Assembly (NCBI GenBank): GCA_041623895.1
Contig: JBFJVZ010000403.1
Span: forward strand, 1 to 6,919
Length of the DNA: 6,919 nucleotides
Origin: JBFJVZ01 sp041623895
Lineage (GTDB): Bacteria > Planctomycetota > Planctomycetia > Pirellulales > Pirellulaceae
Direction of reading: 5' to 3'
The notes under the pieces were generated by a model, which was not told the origin of the DNA, made no database searches, and saw only the letters and a program-made list of their open reading frames with translations. Every line of letters begins with the position of its first letter. The stretch's first letter is position 1. This document shows, piece by piece, positions 1 to 6,463 of the stretch. The translations under genes and the position numbers were made by a program.

Positions 1-325
1 ACCAGAGAATGCTAAGCAAGCACACGGCTCCCAAAGCCAGAATCATTTTTGCCAACGCGTTATTGAAAACCAAGGGTCGTCCACCGCGGGCGACCAGCAA
101 GATGCACCCAAGCACGCCCACGGAAGCAATGCCGATTTGCCGCGAAATACTGAGAGTTTGCTTGGCATCAACTTCTTCTGCCGGAAACTCTTTTTTCAGA
201 CTGTGCTCGGCCAAGAAAAAAGAGATGCCCAAAAACACCGTCGCGAAGCGAAGCAAAAGCGTTCGGGTCGGGTAGGCGACGTTGAATTCTGTCGGCTGCT
301 GCTGGAGTAGAGAAATCTGCGACAT
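1..325 (-). CDS. Partial membrane protein, probable O-antigen polymerase/ligase (Wzy/WaaL-like), N-terminus only
   Basis: A reading frame opens at ATG 325-323 and runs without a stop for 108 codons to the window edge, so only the N-terminus is present. A polar start of about 20 residues is followed by hydrophobic segments at roughly 22-39, 63-79 and 91-107, as in a multi-spanning inner-membrane protein. The last visible residues, LSILW, resemble the 'lSxLWS' segment common near the N-terminus of O-antigen ligase/polymerase family proteins. The start is well fixed: between the upstream in-frame TAA and this ATG there is no other ATG, GTG or TTG codon. The ribosome site is weak (GAAAG). The gene follows the Wzz-like gene by 163 bases on the same strand, which fits a Wzy-type polymerase working with a chain-length regulator. 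The coding call is fairly firm. The family call is inference, because the diagnostic periplasmic loop lies outside the window; another polytopic membrane protein is possible. Confidence 0.6.
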   Translation of the reverse strand, partial: MSQISLLQQQPTEFNVAYPTRTLLLRFATVFLGISFFLAEHSLKKEFPAEEVDAKQTLSISRQIGIASVGVLGCILLVARGGRPLVFNNALAKMILALGAVCLLSILW

Positions 326-488
326 CTGTTTCTTTCGTTGAGCACAAGACCGTTGATTTTTCGTTAACCGGTCGCCAAACGAATTGCGTGTTGAACAGGA
401 TTAGTAAACAAGGCACCCATCGATTCTGCTGCTGATGGCCGAATGGATGCTGAGAAATACTGGTTTTATTAAACTGTCGATGCTGCCC
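326..488. other. Intergenic gap between the Wzz-like gene and the partial membrane-protein gene
   Basis: This 163-base gap is the widest in the gene cluster. I see no convincing rho-independent terminator (no GC-rich hairpin followed by a T-run in the minus direction) and no clear sigma70 promoter pair. The downstream gene is therefore probably reached by read-through from the operon, though a weak internal promoter cannot be excluded. No small open frame here has a good ribosome site. Confidence 0.4.
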
Positions 489-2834
489 CTAAACTTGCGG
501 AGCAACAAAGCTGCGGACAAACCAAGGCAGGTAGCTGCGAGTTTTCGTCAGGACGACACCAATCACCTTGGTGTTGCTGCCATACAAGCGATTGAGCAAC
601 CGTTCCGTTGCCGCGGTTTTTGTCCGCTCTGATTCAGCAACGACCAGAATGCAATCGAGATGTTGGGCCAGGGAAACAGCCTGATCAGGCTGGCTAGCGG
701 CCGGCAAATCCACGATCAGTAAGTCGCAGCCGTGTAGATAAGCTTCTAAAGCCTGCACGATTTCAGCGGCGCTACTGCAGAGTATTTCATCACTGGAATC
801 AGCGGAGGAAGCAATCAGATCGATCTCGGCTTCCTTCACCTTTTGAAGACATTCGTCATGAGACGCTGTTCCGCTGAGCAGTTCAACCAGTCCCGGGGAC
901 CCGTTGAGTCCAAACATCTTGGAGACGGAACGTTTCCGCGAATCAGCGTCAACGAGGACGGTTTTCAGATGGCAGTCAATATCACTGGCGACCGCCAAAT
1001 TAACCGCCAGCGTGCTGGCACCCACGCCAACATCGATGCCGATGATCCCCAATGATCGACCACGCTTTTGACCAGGGCGATGTTGGGACAGCAGGATCTC
1101 CGCCATCAACTCTTGGCATTTCTTTCGATACTTGTTTTTTTCTCTCAGCCGAGGAGCCCTCATCCGCTTGAGCCGCGGAATGCTGGCAACGACGTGGGTG
1201 CCGAGCCGTTGTTCGACATCATCGGCGGTGCGGAGTGTGGGAGAAGATCCCTCACGCAAATAAGATAATGCAAGTCCCGTCATCAAACCCAGGAATAGAA
1301 AACCGAAACCCAGGACTCCCTTCCGCGGGCTAGCCGCTCGCTCCACGTAAGTGGCCGGTTGAAAAACATGAATGTTGGAGAATTTCTCGTTGAACAATTC
1401 TTCAATGACGCGAGCTTCTTCCAGCTTTTCCCGTAGAACTTTGAGACTGGCTGTCGTTATTTCGATGTCGCGGTCGATTTGTGTCAGCCGGCGTTCTTGC
1501 TCCGACAATTCTTTGACCTGCTGATCCAGTACGCTTCGCTGCTGCTGCTTTTCCTTGATCATCGATTGCAAACCGACGACCAGGGTTTCCTTTCGCTGAA
1601 GCTCCTCTTGGAGACCAATCTTGATGGGGTTGGGCGTCGTGCTTTCGTCGACACGCTCGCTATCCAGTTCCTTTAAAATATCGCGTGCGCCGTCCAATTG
1701 AATACGAATGCGTTTCAGTCTTGGATGTTTATCAGAGAAATTGGCGGCAAGTTTCTGTTCTTCTAATTCAAGCTCATAGAACTTCTGTCGCATGCCGCTC
1801 CAGGTGTCATCGCTACCCTGGAGCTTCGCGGCCACGATTTCATCGGCGGTGGCCAGCAGTTTTGTCTTTAAGTCCACAATCTCCGCAGTCGCTTGTTCGA
1901 GCTGTCCGAAGGCGACTGCCAAGTCACGATCGATTCCGGCAAGTTGGCTTCCCAGCAATCCTTGATTGGCTTCAATCGATACCACTTGATGATCCTGCAT
2001 GAATTCCGCTCGCGTAGCGGCCAACTCATTCAACTGCTGTTCGACTTCTGCCGATTGCTTTTGAAAGAACCGATATGAGCCCTCGGTGTGTGATCCCTTC
2101 AAGTGCTCCTCCAGGAAGCAGTCCGTGACCGATTTGGCGATTGCCTGAGCCATATCAGGACTCATCGCCTTGGCCTGAATGTTCACGACGGAAGATTTTT
2201 TCGGCGATTCGATCCAGAGCGAACCGCGGATCAGGCGAACCGCTGTTTCTCGCGTGCTCAGGTTGTCTTTGATTCCTGCCTGCAGCAGCCAATGGTTTAG
2301 CCATTGAAAACAGCTGGTTTTCAGGAACAACATACGTTTTCGGATCTCGGTTTGACCGGCAGCGGGATCGAAGGAATTCTCTTCGGAGCGTGGTAATTTC
2401 CCACTGAGAATGACATCACTGCCCAGGTCGTCGACAACCTTTTCAGCCACTCGGCGACTGTTCAAGACTTCCAGCACGGAAGCGATTTCTCCTTCTTGCG
2501 ACTTCTGCAAGGCTACCAGGGGCGAACCCGTGGTGGCTGTGGGGTCCATCGAGACGTTCTCCCGTCCCACTTTGACGGTTAGCTTGGCAACTGATTGATA
2601 GCTTCGTGGCCATACCAAGATGGCCAACCAACCAAGCAAAATGCCAAGCAACGAGCAGCAAATGATCAGCCGCTTGTTCTTAAATGGAATTTCCAAATAT
2701 GACGCCAGACTGCTGCCCCGACGTGGGCCGCCCGCGAACCAATGGGGCGGAGTTGGTGAAATCAAAGTCGGCACAGAAAGTTCGCCACCGATGTTCTTTT
2801 CCGTCGTTGTCATGCCATGGTCAAACGAGTTCAT
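489..2834 (-). CDS. Wzz/Wzc-type polysaccharide co-polymerase fused to a tyrosine-kinase-like (BY-kinase) domain with degenerate P-loop
   Basis: A 781-residue inner-membrane protein expected to set polysaccharide chain length and couple polymerisation to export. The order is: cytoplasmic N-terminus; first membrane helix about 55-74; Wzz domain from there to about 140; long periplasmic coiled coil about 255-480; the GNVR-type segment and proline-rich lead-in (ASPRKG near 501-506); second membrane helix about 507-526; then a cytoplasmic BY-kinase-like domain. Walker A' is intact (LVDADSRK, D629 and D631), as is Walker B (LLIVDLP, D709). The Walker A loop reads GVGAST at 603-608, so the nucleotide-binding lysine is replaced by A606. 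The C-terminal tail has only Y751 and Y768, not the usual tyrosine cluster. A basic stretch (about 554-572) follows the second helix. The ATG at 2834 is preceded by an excellent AGGAGG with 6-base spacing, and its start overlaps the aminotransferase end by 14 bases, implying translational coupling. Domain architecture is like Wzc/ExoP; kinase activity is doubtful. Confidence 0.9.
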   Translation of the reverse strand: MNSFDHGMTTTEKNIGGELSVPTLISPTPPHWFAGGPRRGSSLASYLEIPFKNKRLIICCSLLGILLGWLAILVWPRSYQSVAKLTVKVGRENVSMDPTATTGSPLVALQKSQEGEIASVLEVLNSRRVAEKVVDDLGSDVILSGKLPRSEENSFDPAAGQTEIRKRMLFLKTSCFQWLNHWLLQAGIKDNLSTRETAVRLIRGSLWIESPKKSSVVNIQAKAMSPDMAQAIAKSVTDCFLEEHLKGSHTEGSYRFFQKQSAEVEQQLNELAATRAEFMQDHQVVSIEANQGLLGSQLAGIDRDLAVAFGQLEQATAEIVDLKTKLLATADEIVAAKLQGSDDTWSGMRQKFYELELEEQKLAANFSDKHPRLKRIRIQLDGARDILKELDSERVDESTTPNPIKIGLQEELQRKETLVVGLQSMIKEKQQQRSVLDQQVKELSEQERRLTQIDRDIEITTASLKVLREKLEEARVIEELFNEKFSNIHVFQPATYVERAASPRKGVLGFGFLFLGLMTGLALSYLREGSSPTLRTADDVEQRLGTHVVASIPRLKRMRAPRLREKNKYRKKCQELMAEILLSQHRPGQKRGRSLGIIGIDVGVGASTLAVNLAVASDIDCHLKTVLVDADSRKRSVSKMFGLNGSPGLVELLSGTASHDECLQKVKEAEIDLIASSADSSDEILCSSAAEIVQALEAYLHGCDLLIVDLPAASQPDQAVSLAQHLDCILVVAESERTKTAATERLLNRLYGSNTKVIGVVLTKTRSYLPWFVRSFVAPQV
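1011..1040 (-). other. Degenerate Walker A (P-loop) of the kinase-like domain: lysine replaced by alanine
   Basis: In the frame of the Wzz fusion this stretch encodes the P-loop, residues 599 to 608 (GIDVGVGAST), which sits before the helix ending in NLA. BY-kinases normally have a PxxGK[ST] core here. The GCC codon for A606 (positions 1017-1019) stands where AAA or AAG is expected. This differs from a lysine codon at all three bases, so a single sequencing error does not explain it. Confidence 0.85.
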
Positions 2835-3957
2835 GCGTTACCTCCTGTCGCGATACGAAGTTACCAACCGCTGCCGCAACACGCGAAACCATGTCACGCG
2901 TCATTTCGGGATACATGGGTAACGAAACGATTTGACTGGCCACGGTGGTGCACACGGGCAACTCCAGCGGTACCGTCACTGAATCTCGGAATGGCTGTGC
3001 CGTGCAGAGGGGATTGGGATAGTGAACGCCGCAAAAGATATCCTGCCGAGCCAAATCCGCAATGAGCTCGTCCCGCTGCGGACATCGAATCACAAACAAA
3101 TGGTACACGTGTCGTGAGTCTGCATGTTCGTGTGGGAGCGGTAAACCGGTGCCGGCCAGGTCCTCTCGATACCAATCTGCAACCCGGCGACGTTGCTCGG
3201 TCCATTTTTCGATGTGCTGCATCTTGGACAGCAGCACGCAGGCTTGCACCGTGTCGAGGCGGCAATTGAAGCCCAGCAAATCGTGTCGGTTTTTCTGCTT
3301 CTGCCCGTAGTTTCGTAACAGCTGTGCTTTTTCGGCCAGCACAGGATCGTTGGTGACGATGGCACCCGCGTCGCCAAAGGCGCCGAGGTTCTTACCAGGA
3401 TAGAAACTAAAACAGCCGATGTCTCCGAATGACCCACAACGTTGGCCGTCCAATTCGGCACCGTGTGCCTGGGCGGCATCTTCGACGATCCGCAGATTGT
3501 GGCGGTCGGCAATCTCGCGAATCTCGTGCATTCTGGCCGGTTGGCCAAACAGGTGCACGGGAATAATCGCCTTGGTACGTTCGGTGATTGCCTGCTCGAT
3601 CAAGCCCGCGTCGATATTGAAGTCATTCGCATCGATATCAACAAAGACAGCTTTGGCGCCGGTATAGGCGATCGCGAACGCCGTTGCCGCAAAGGAGTTT
3701 CCCGCCGTGATAACTTCATCACCCGGGCCAATCTCAAGGGCTCGCAGGGCCATGTGGATCGCTTCGGTGCCATTGGCCATGGCGACACAGTATTGGGTTT
3801 GAGTATAAGCGGCGAATTGCTGCTCGAACTCGTCAACTTCCTGGCCCAGAATATATCGCGCACCGTCAATCACATCTCCAATCCGCCGCAGCACATCTGC
3901 TTTGATGGCACGGGACTGCGTTTTCAAATCGACGAGGTGAATAGGATCCGAATTCAT
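2821..3957 (-). CDS. DegT/DnrJ/EryC1/StrS-family PLP sugar aminotransferase (WlbC/WbpE-like)
   Basis: A PLP-dependent aminotransferase that would transfer an amino group, probably from glutamate, to the 3-keto UDP-sugar made by the neighbouring dehydrogenase. Counting from the chosen ATG (378 residues, normal for the family), the N-terminal core IHLVDLK, the cofactor-phosphate region with ANGTEAIHMAL, the PLP-ring-stacking segment VEDAAQAHGA (D160, Q163) and the Schiff-base lysine in FYPGKNLGAFGDAG (K189) are all present, followed by FNCRLDTVQA. No key residue is missing. The start is ATG 3957-3955; an in-frame TTG at 3978 would add seven residues but has no ribosome site and gives an atypical N-terminus. 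The gene begins 27 bases after the acetyltransferase stop and ends inside the Wzz-like start (14-base overlap). The cytoplasmic WlbC/WbpE role rests on the flanking WlbA- and WlbB-like genes; another 3-amino- or 4-amino-sugar substrate cannot be excluded from sequence alone. Confidence 0.9.
   Translation of the reverse strand: MNSDPIHLVDLKTQSRAIKADVLRRIGDVIDGARYILGQEVDEFEQQFAAYTQTQYCVAMANGTEAIHMALRALEIGPGDEVITAGNSFAATAFAIAYTGAKAVFVDIDANDFNIDAGLIEQAITERTKAIIPVHLFGQPARMHEIREIADRHNLRIVEDAAQAHGAELDGQRCGSFGDIGCFSFYPGKNLGAFGDAGAIVTNDPVLAEKAQLLRNYGQKQKNRHDLLGFNCRLDTVQACVLLSKMQHIEKWTEQRRRVADWYREDLAGTGLPLPHEHADSRHVYHLFVIRCPQRDELIADLARQDIFCGVHYPNPLCTAQPFRDSVTVPLELPVCTTVASQIVSLPMYPEMTRDMVSRVAAAVGNFVSRQEVTHELV
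2841..2846 (-). promoter_or_regulatory. Strong Shine-Dalgarno (AGGAGG) for the Wzz-like gene
   Basis: On the minus strand AGGAGG lies six bases before the ATG at 2834-2832, inside the last codons of the aminotransferase gene. It is the strongest ribosome site in the window. It decides the start in favour of this ATG over the in-frame ATG seven codons later. Confidence 0.85.
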
Positions 3958-3984
3958 CAGTAGTTTCTCAAGAAGCAAAAGGGA

Positions 3985-4590
3985 TTAAAAGGCGTCGGCA
4001 TTGACTCTCTTTGCCGTTGCGGGCGCACCACGCGCCGCTGCCGTTTCCCCGCACGTTAAGCAATCCGTTTGCAGGTAGTGGCCAGAAAGCCTCTGGCCAC
4101 AACTGCACACATAATCGACTGGTCTGGCAGGTGATCCGATCACCAGGCAATAGGGTTCAACATCCTTGGTAACGACGGAGCCCGCTCCGATCATCGAATA
4201 CCGTCCCAGCTTGAGGCCGGGACCGATGGTTGAAGCGGCACCGATGGAGCAGCCTTTCTGGACCACGGTCGTCTCCAGCCAATTGGACTTGTCATTGTAT
4301 CGCTGTCGTGCCTGGGGAGCTCGCGGTGACCGAGGAAACCGATCGTTCGTAAAGACGACCGCGGGGCCTACGAACACATCGTCTTCGATGGTGACGCCTT
4401 CCCAAACCATGACGCAATTCTTGAGCGTGACGTTGTGGCCGATCACGGCACCCGCTTCGATAAAGGCGTGGTCGCCAATATTGCAGCGATTACCGATTCG
4501 CGCCCCGGCCATCACATGGGCAAAAGCCCAAACGCTGGTATCAGCTGCGATCGCATCAGGATCATCGACCAAAGCACACGCATGAATCAT
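3985..4590 (-). CDS. Left-handed beta-helix sugar N-acetyltransferase (WlbB/WbpD-like) with C-terminal zinc-ribbon-like tail
   Basis: A cytoplasmic acetyl-CoA-dependent enzyme of 201 residues expected to acetylate the 3-amino group of UDP-2-acetamido-3-amino-2,3-dideoxy-glucuronate. Imperfect hexapeptide repeats run from about residue 12 to 155 (for example ARIGNRCNIGDHAFIEAGAVIG and CSIGAASTIGPGLKLG), as in trimeric LbH acetyltransferases. The loop VGPAVVFTNDRFPRSP (about 74-89) matches the WlbB/WbpD-type loop, and the helix ends in the typical VIGSPARPVDY. The tail carries C162, C164, C177 and C180, a CxC...CxxC arrangement that could bind zinc. Start ATG 4590-4588 overlaps the dehydrogenase stop as ATGA and has GAGGG four bases upstream, so translation is probably coupled. 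Its position between a dehydrogenase and an aminotransferase supports the diacetamido-uronate pathway; a related serine/maltose-type acetyltransferase role is less likely. Confidence 0.88.
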   Translation of the reverse strand: MIHACALVDDPDAIAADTSVWAFAHVMAGARIGNRCNIGDHAFIEAGAVIGHNVTLKNCVMVWEGVTIEDDVFVGPAVVFTNDRFPRSPRAPQARQRYNDKSNWLETTVVQKGCSIGAASTIGPGLKLGRYSMIGAGSVVTKDVEPYCLVIGSPARPVDYVCSCGQRLSGHYLQTDCLTCGETAAARGAPATAKRVNADAF

Positions 4591-5627
4591 GACGCCCTCA
4601 ACGCAACCGGGTCGGTGGTGCCCATCGCGATCGGCTGACCGCCGCGCTGCAATGAAAGATGGGCGGCTTCCAGCACTTTAACGACATTCAGACCATTCAC
4701 GCCATCGGTGACGGGGACGTCGCCATCGGTGATACAGCGGATGAACTCGGCACACTCTGCCTTGAGAGGCTCCCGCTCTTGGATGTAGGGGCTGTAGCTT
4801 CCACCGTAGCGATAGGCGAGCTGAAAATCAGCGTAATCGCCGCTACCGCCCGACGGCTTGTCAACGCCCTTGTCAAAGATCTTGATCTTTTCCTGTTCGA
4901 GATCGTCGTAGACGGCCATCTTCTTGTCACCGACCACGGTCAAAACACGCTCCTTGCGTGGATCCAACCAGCTGACGTGGACCATTCCCATGCGGTTGCC
5001 CTCAAACAGCATCGTTAAATTGCAAACATCATGAATTCCGGGGTGCAAGCGATCGAATCCTGAACAGCTGACTGTAGTCGGCAGGCTATCCAGCAAGTAC
5101 AGCATCATCGAAATGTCGTGTGGCGCTAAATCGTACAACGCGCTGACGTCTTTACGCACGGGGCCCAAATTCAAACGACGAGAGCTGATGTAATTGATAT
5201 TGCCAAGCTCATCTGATTCGATCAACTCGCGCAATTTAATCACTGGAGAAGAGTGCAAAAAGACGTGGCCGACAAACAGTGAGCGATTTCGCTGCCCGGC
5301 GACTTCAACTAAGTTGCGGCATTCATCCGCCGTTTTGGCAAGTGGCTTTTCTACGAAGACATGCAAATCATGCTCCAGCGCTCGCATGGTCATCTCGTAA
5401 TGCGCCGCCGTTGGTGTTGCGATCACCAACGCGTCCACAATATTGCGGTCCAATAACTGTTGAAAGTCTTCAAAAGGAACGACTCCCGGGAAACGTTCCT
5501 TGATGCGCAACAATTGATCACAGTTCTGATCACAGATTGCTGTGACTTTGCAGTCTTCCAATTCCGAAAAACAGCGAACCAAATTCGGGCCCCAGTATCC
5601 TAAGCCCACGATGCCAACGCGAATCAT
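4587..5627 (-). CDS. Gfo/Idh/MocA-family NAD-dependent sugar dehydrogenase (WlbA/WbpB-like)
   Basis: A cytoplasmic oxidoreductase of 346 residues, the usual family length. The N-terminal Rossmann fold shows VGIVGLGYWGPN (glycines 8, 10 and 13), with the end of the second strand at ICD near 31-33. The family EKP motif is at 93-95 (K94), and the C-terminal half has DLAPHDIS with D166 and H170, the usual catalytic aspartate and histidine positions. It would oxidise C3 of UDP-GlcNAc-uronate to the 3-keto sugar that the downstream aminotransferase accepts; in WlbA/WbpB enzymes the NADH is re-oxidised with 2-oxoglutarate, linking the two steps. ATG 5627-5625 has AGGA seven bases upstream. The gene follows the sugar transferase by 35 bases and overlaps the acetyltransferase by four. 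Family assignment is firm; substrate is inferred from the ordered neighbours, since this family has many substrates. Confidence 0.88.
   Translation of the reverse strand: MIRVGIVGLGYWGPNLVRCFSELEDCKVTAICDQNCDQLLRIKERFPGVVPFEDFQQLLDRNIVDALVIATPTAAHYEMTMRALEHDLHVFVEKPLAKTADECRNLVEVAGQRNRSLFVGHVFLHSSPVIKLRELIESDELGNINYISSRRLNLGPVRKDVSALYDLAPHDISMMLYLLDSLPTTVSCSGFDRLHPGIHDVCNLTMLFEGNRMGMVHVSWLDPRKERVLTVVGDKKMAVYDDLEQEKIKIFDKGVDKPSGGSGDYADFQLAYRYGGSYSPYIQEREPLKAECAEFIRCITDGDVPVTDGVNGLNVVKVLEAAHLSLQRGGQPIAMGTTDPVALRAS
4595..4599 (-). promoter_or_regulatory. Shine-Dalgarno for the acetyltransferase, inside the dehydrogenase end
   Basis: GAGGG on the minus strand is four bases before the ATG that overlaps the dehydrogenase TGA as ATGA. 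The spacing is short, so initiation probably benefits from ribosomes terminating on the upstream gene. Confidence 0.55.
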
Positions 5628-5634
5628 GATGTTA

Positions 5635-5638
5635 TCCT
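5635..5638 (-). promoter_or_regulatory. Shine-Dalgarno (AGGA) for the dehydrogenase
   Basis: AGGA on the minus strand sits eight bases before the ATG at 5627 by last-to-first base distance (seven bases between), in the 35-base gap after the sugar transferase stop. It supports this start. Confidence 0.55.
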
Positions 5639-5662
5639 ATGAAGAATGCAACTGAAGGCGAC

Positions 5663-6382
5663 TTACTCATTACGTTCAAATAGCAGAACCACGATGGTCC
5701 TTGCCATGATCATCAAGTCTCCAAGCAAAGACCGTGTCTCGATATATTCAATATCCAATTCCACCATTTTTTCAAAACTCAGTCGGTTCTTCCCGCTGAC
5801 TTGCCATAACCCCGTCATCCCGGGCAGGACTTCGAAGCGACGCAGTTGTTCCGGTTCATAATCTTCTAGCTGCAACACGTCGGGCCGAGGACCGACCAAG
5901 CTCATATTGCCAGTCAGCACGTCGTAAAGTTGTGGCAGCTCGTCGATCGATAAACTGCGAATCAAGTTACCGCCGGGAATGAATTCGTCTTGATGTTTCG
6001 GCTTTCTCATCGCGCCGTTACCGTTTGTGTAGCTGGCCACGAGTTTACGATGATTGTCATCTCGATTGACGTCCGACACTCGCATCGTGCGGAACTTATG
6101 GATCTGGAACTGTTCACCCCCGTACCCCACACGCCTTTGCACAAAAAAAATCGGCCCCTGAGATACCAGCTTGATGTACAGGGCAACCGCAAGCATCAGG
6201 GGGGCAAGCAATGGGATTATCAGCAGCACACCACACGTGTCCAAGGCGCGCTTCCAACAGGGATGCTTTCGTCTGACAATTTCCACACACTCTGAATTCG
6301 AATGGTAGCTTTGGATAAAGCCGACTTGGTTGTTCCCGTTTTCAGGGGGGCGTCTCGCAGGCCAGTTGGTAGAAGTAGACAT
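5663..6382 (-). CDS. Undecaprenyl-phosphate sugar-1-phosphate transferase (bacterial sugar transferase family, WcaJ C-domain/PglC type)
   Basis: An inner-membrane enzyme of 239 residues that would move a sugar-1-phosphate from a UDP-sugar to undecaprenyl phosphate, starting the repeat unit. A polar leader of about 40 residues precedes KRALDTCGVLL, a hydrophobic segment at about 49-72, then GPIFFVQRRVGYGGEQF and HKFRTM (95-100), the catalytic SIDELPQL with D147-E148, the MSLVGPRPD motif (160-168) and PGMTGLWQVSGKN (187-199). It lacks the large N-terminal multi-helix region of full-length WcaJ/WbaP and so is of the minimal PglC-like class. The ATG at 6382 is the only possible standard start after the upstream in-frame TAG, yet it has no visible Shine-Dalgarno. 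It is the first gene of the cluster; which sugar it transfers cannot be read from the sequence. Confidence 0.9.
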   Translation of the reverse strand: MSTSTNWPARRPPENGNNQVGFIQSYHSNSECVEIVRRKHPCWKRALDTCGVLLIIPLLAPLMLAVALYIKLVSQGPIFFVQRRVGYGGEQFQIHKFRTMRVSDVNRDDNHRKLVASYTNGNGAMRKPKHQDEFIPGGNLIRSLSIDELPQLYDVLTGNMSLVGPRPDVLQLEDYEPEQLRRFEVLPGMTGLWQVSGKNRLSFEKMVELDIEYIETRSLLGDLMIMARTIVVLLFERNE

Positions 6383-6417
6383 GCCCAGGTGGGAATTTTG
6401 GAAAGCTAGCGTAGACA

Positions 6418-6424
6418 GGGGGGG
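6418..6424. repeat. Seven-base G:C homopolymer in the operon leader
   Basis: Seven consecutive G on the plus strand (C on the transcribed-sense strand) lie between the candidate promoter and the first start codon, 36 bases from the ATG. Such tracts can slip during replication, but seven bases is short and no function is shown. Confidence 0.5.
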
Positions 6425-6435
6425 TGTGAAGTCGT

Positions 6436-6463
6436 ATCTTAACCTTCTAGTTTACCAAAACAA
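6436..6463 (-). promoter_or_regulatory. Candidate sigma70-type promoter for the operon
   Basis: On the minus strand TTGTTT (6463-6458) and TAAGAT (6441-6436) are 16 bases apart, a partial match to the -35/-10 consensus, and lie 54 bases or more before the sugar-transferase ATG. A competing extended -10, TGG followed by TAAACT (6454-6449), overlaps it. Match quality is modest and promoter consensus in the likely host group is not well fixed, so this is only a candidate. Confidence 0.25.

Noticed and set aside
168..416. 82-codon minus-strand frame overlapping the left-edge membrane-protein gene
   Set aside because: It uses a different frame from the hydrophobic, edge-crossing frame starting at 325. 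Its translation is arginine-rich and low in membrane character, so it is a shadow frame.
3442..3963. A 173-codon plus-strand open frame opposite the aminotransferase
   Set aside because: It is antisense to a clearly conserved PLP enzyme with all key motifs, has no recognisable domain, and is explained by codon bias of the real gene.
3957..3978. TTG at 3978 as the start of the aminotransferase
   Set aside because: No Shine-Dalgarno precedes it, and the extra seven residues are not typical of the family; the ATG at 3957 is the better start.
4843..4850. Minus-strand GGCGGTAG, the core of the ops/JUMPstart element of RfaH-controlled polysaccharide operons
   Set aside because: It lies inside the dehydrogenase gene, where it encodes part of a glycine/serine loop, not in the leader. 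The next conserved base (T three bases on) is absent, so it is most likely chance.
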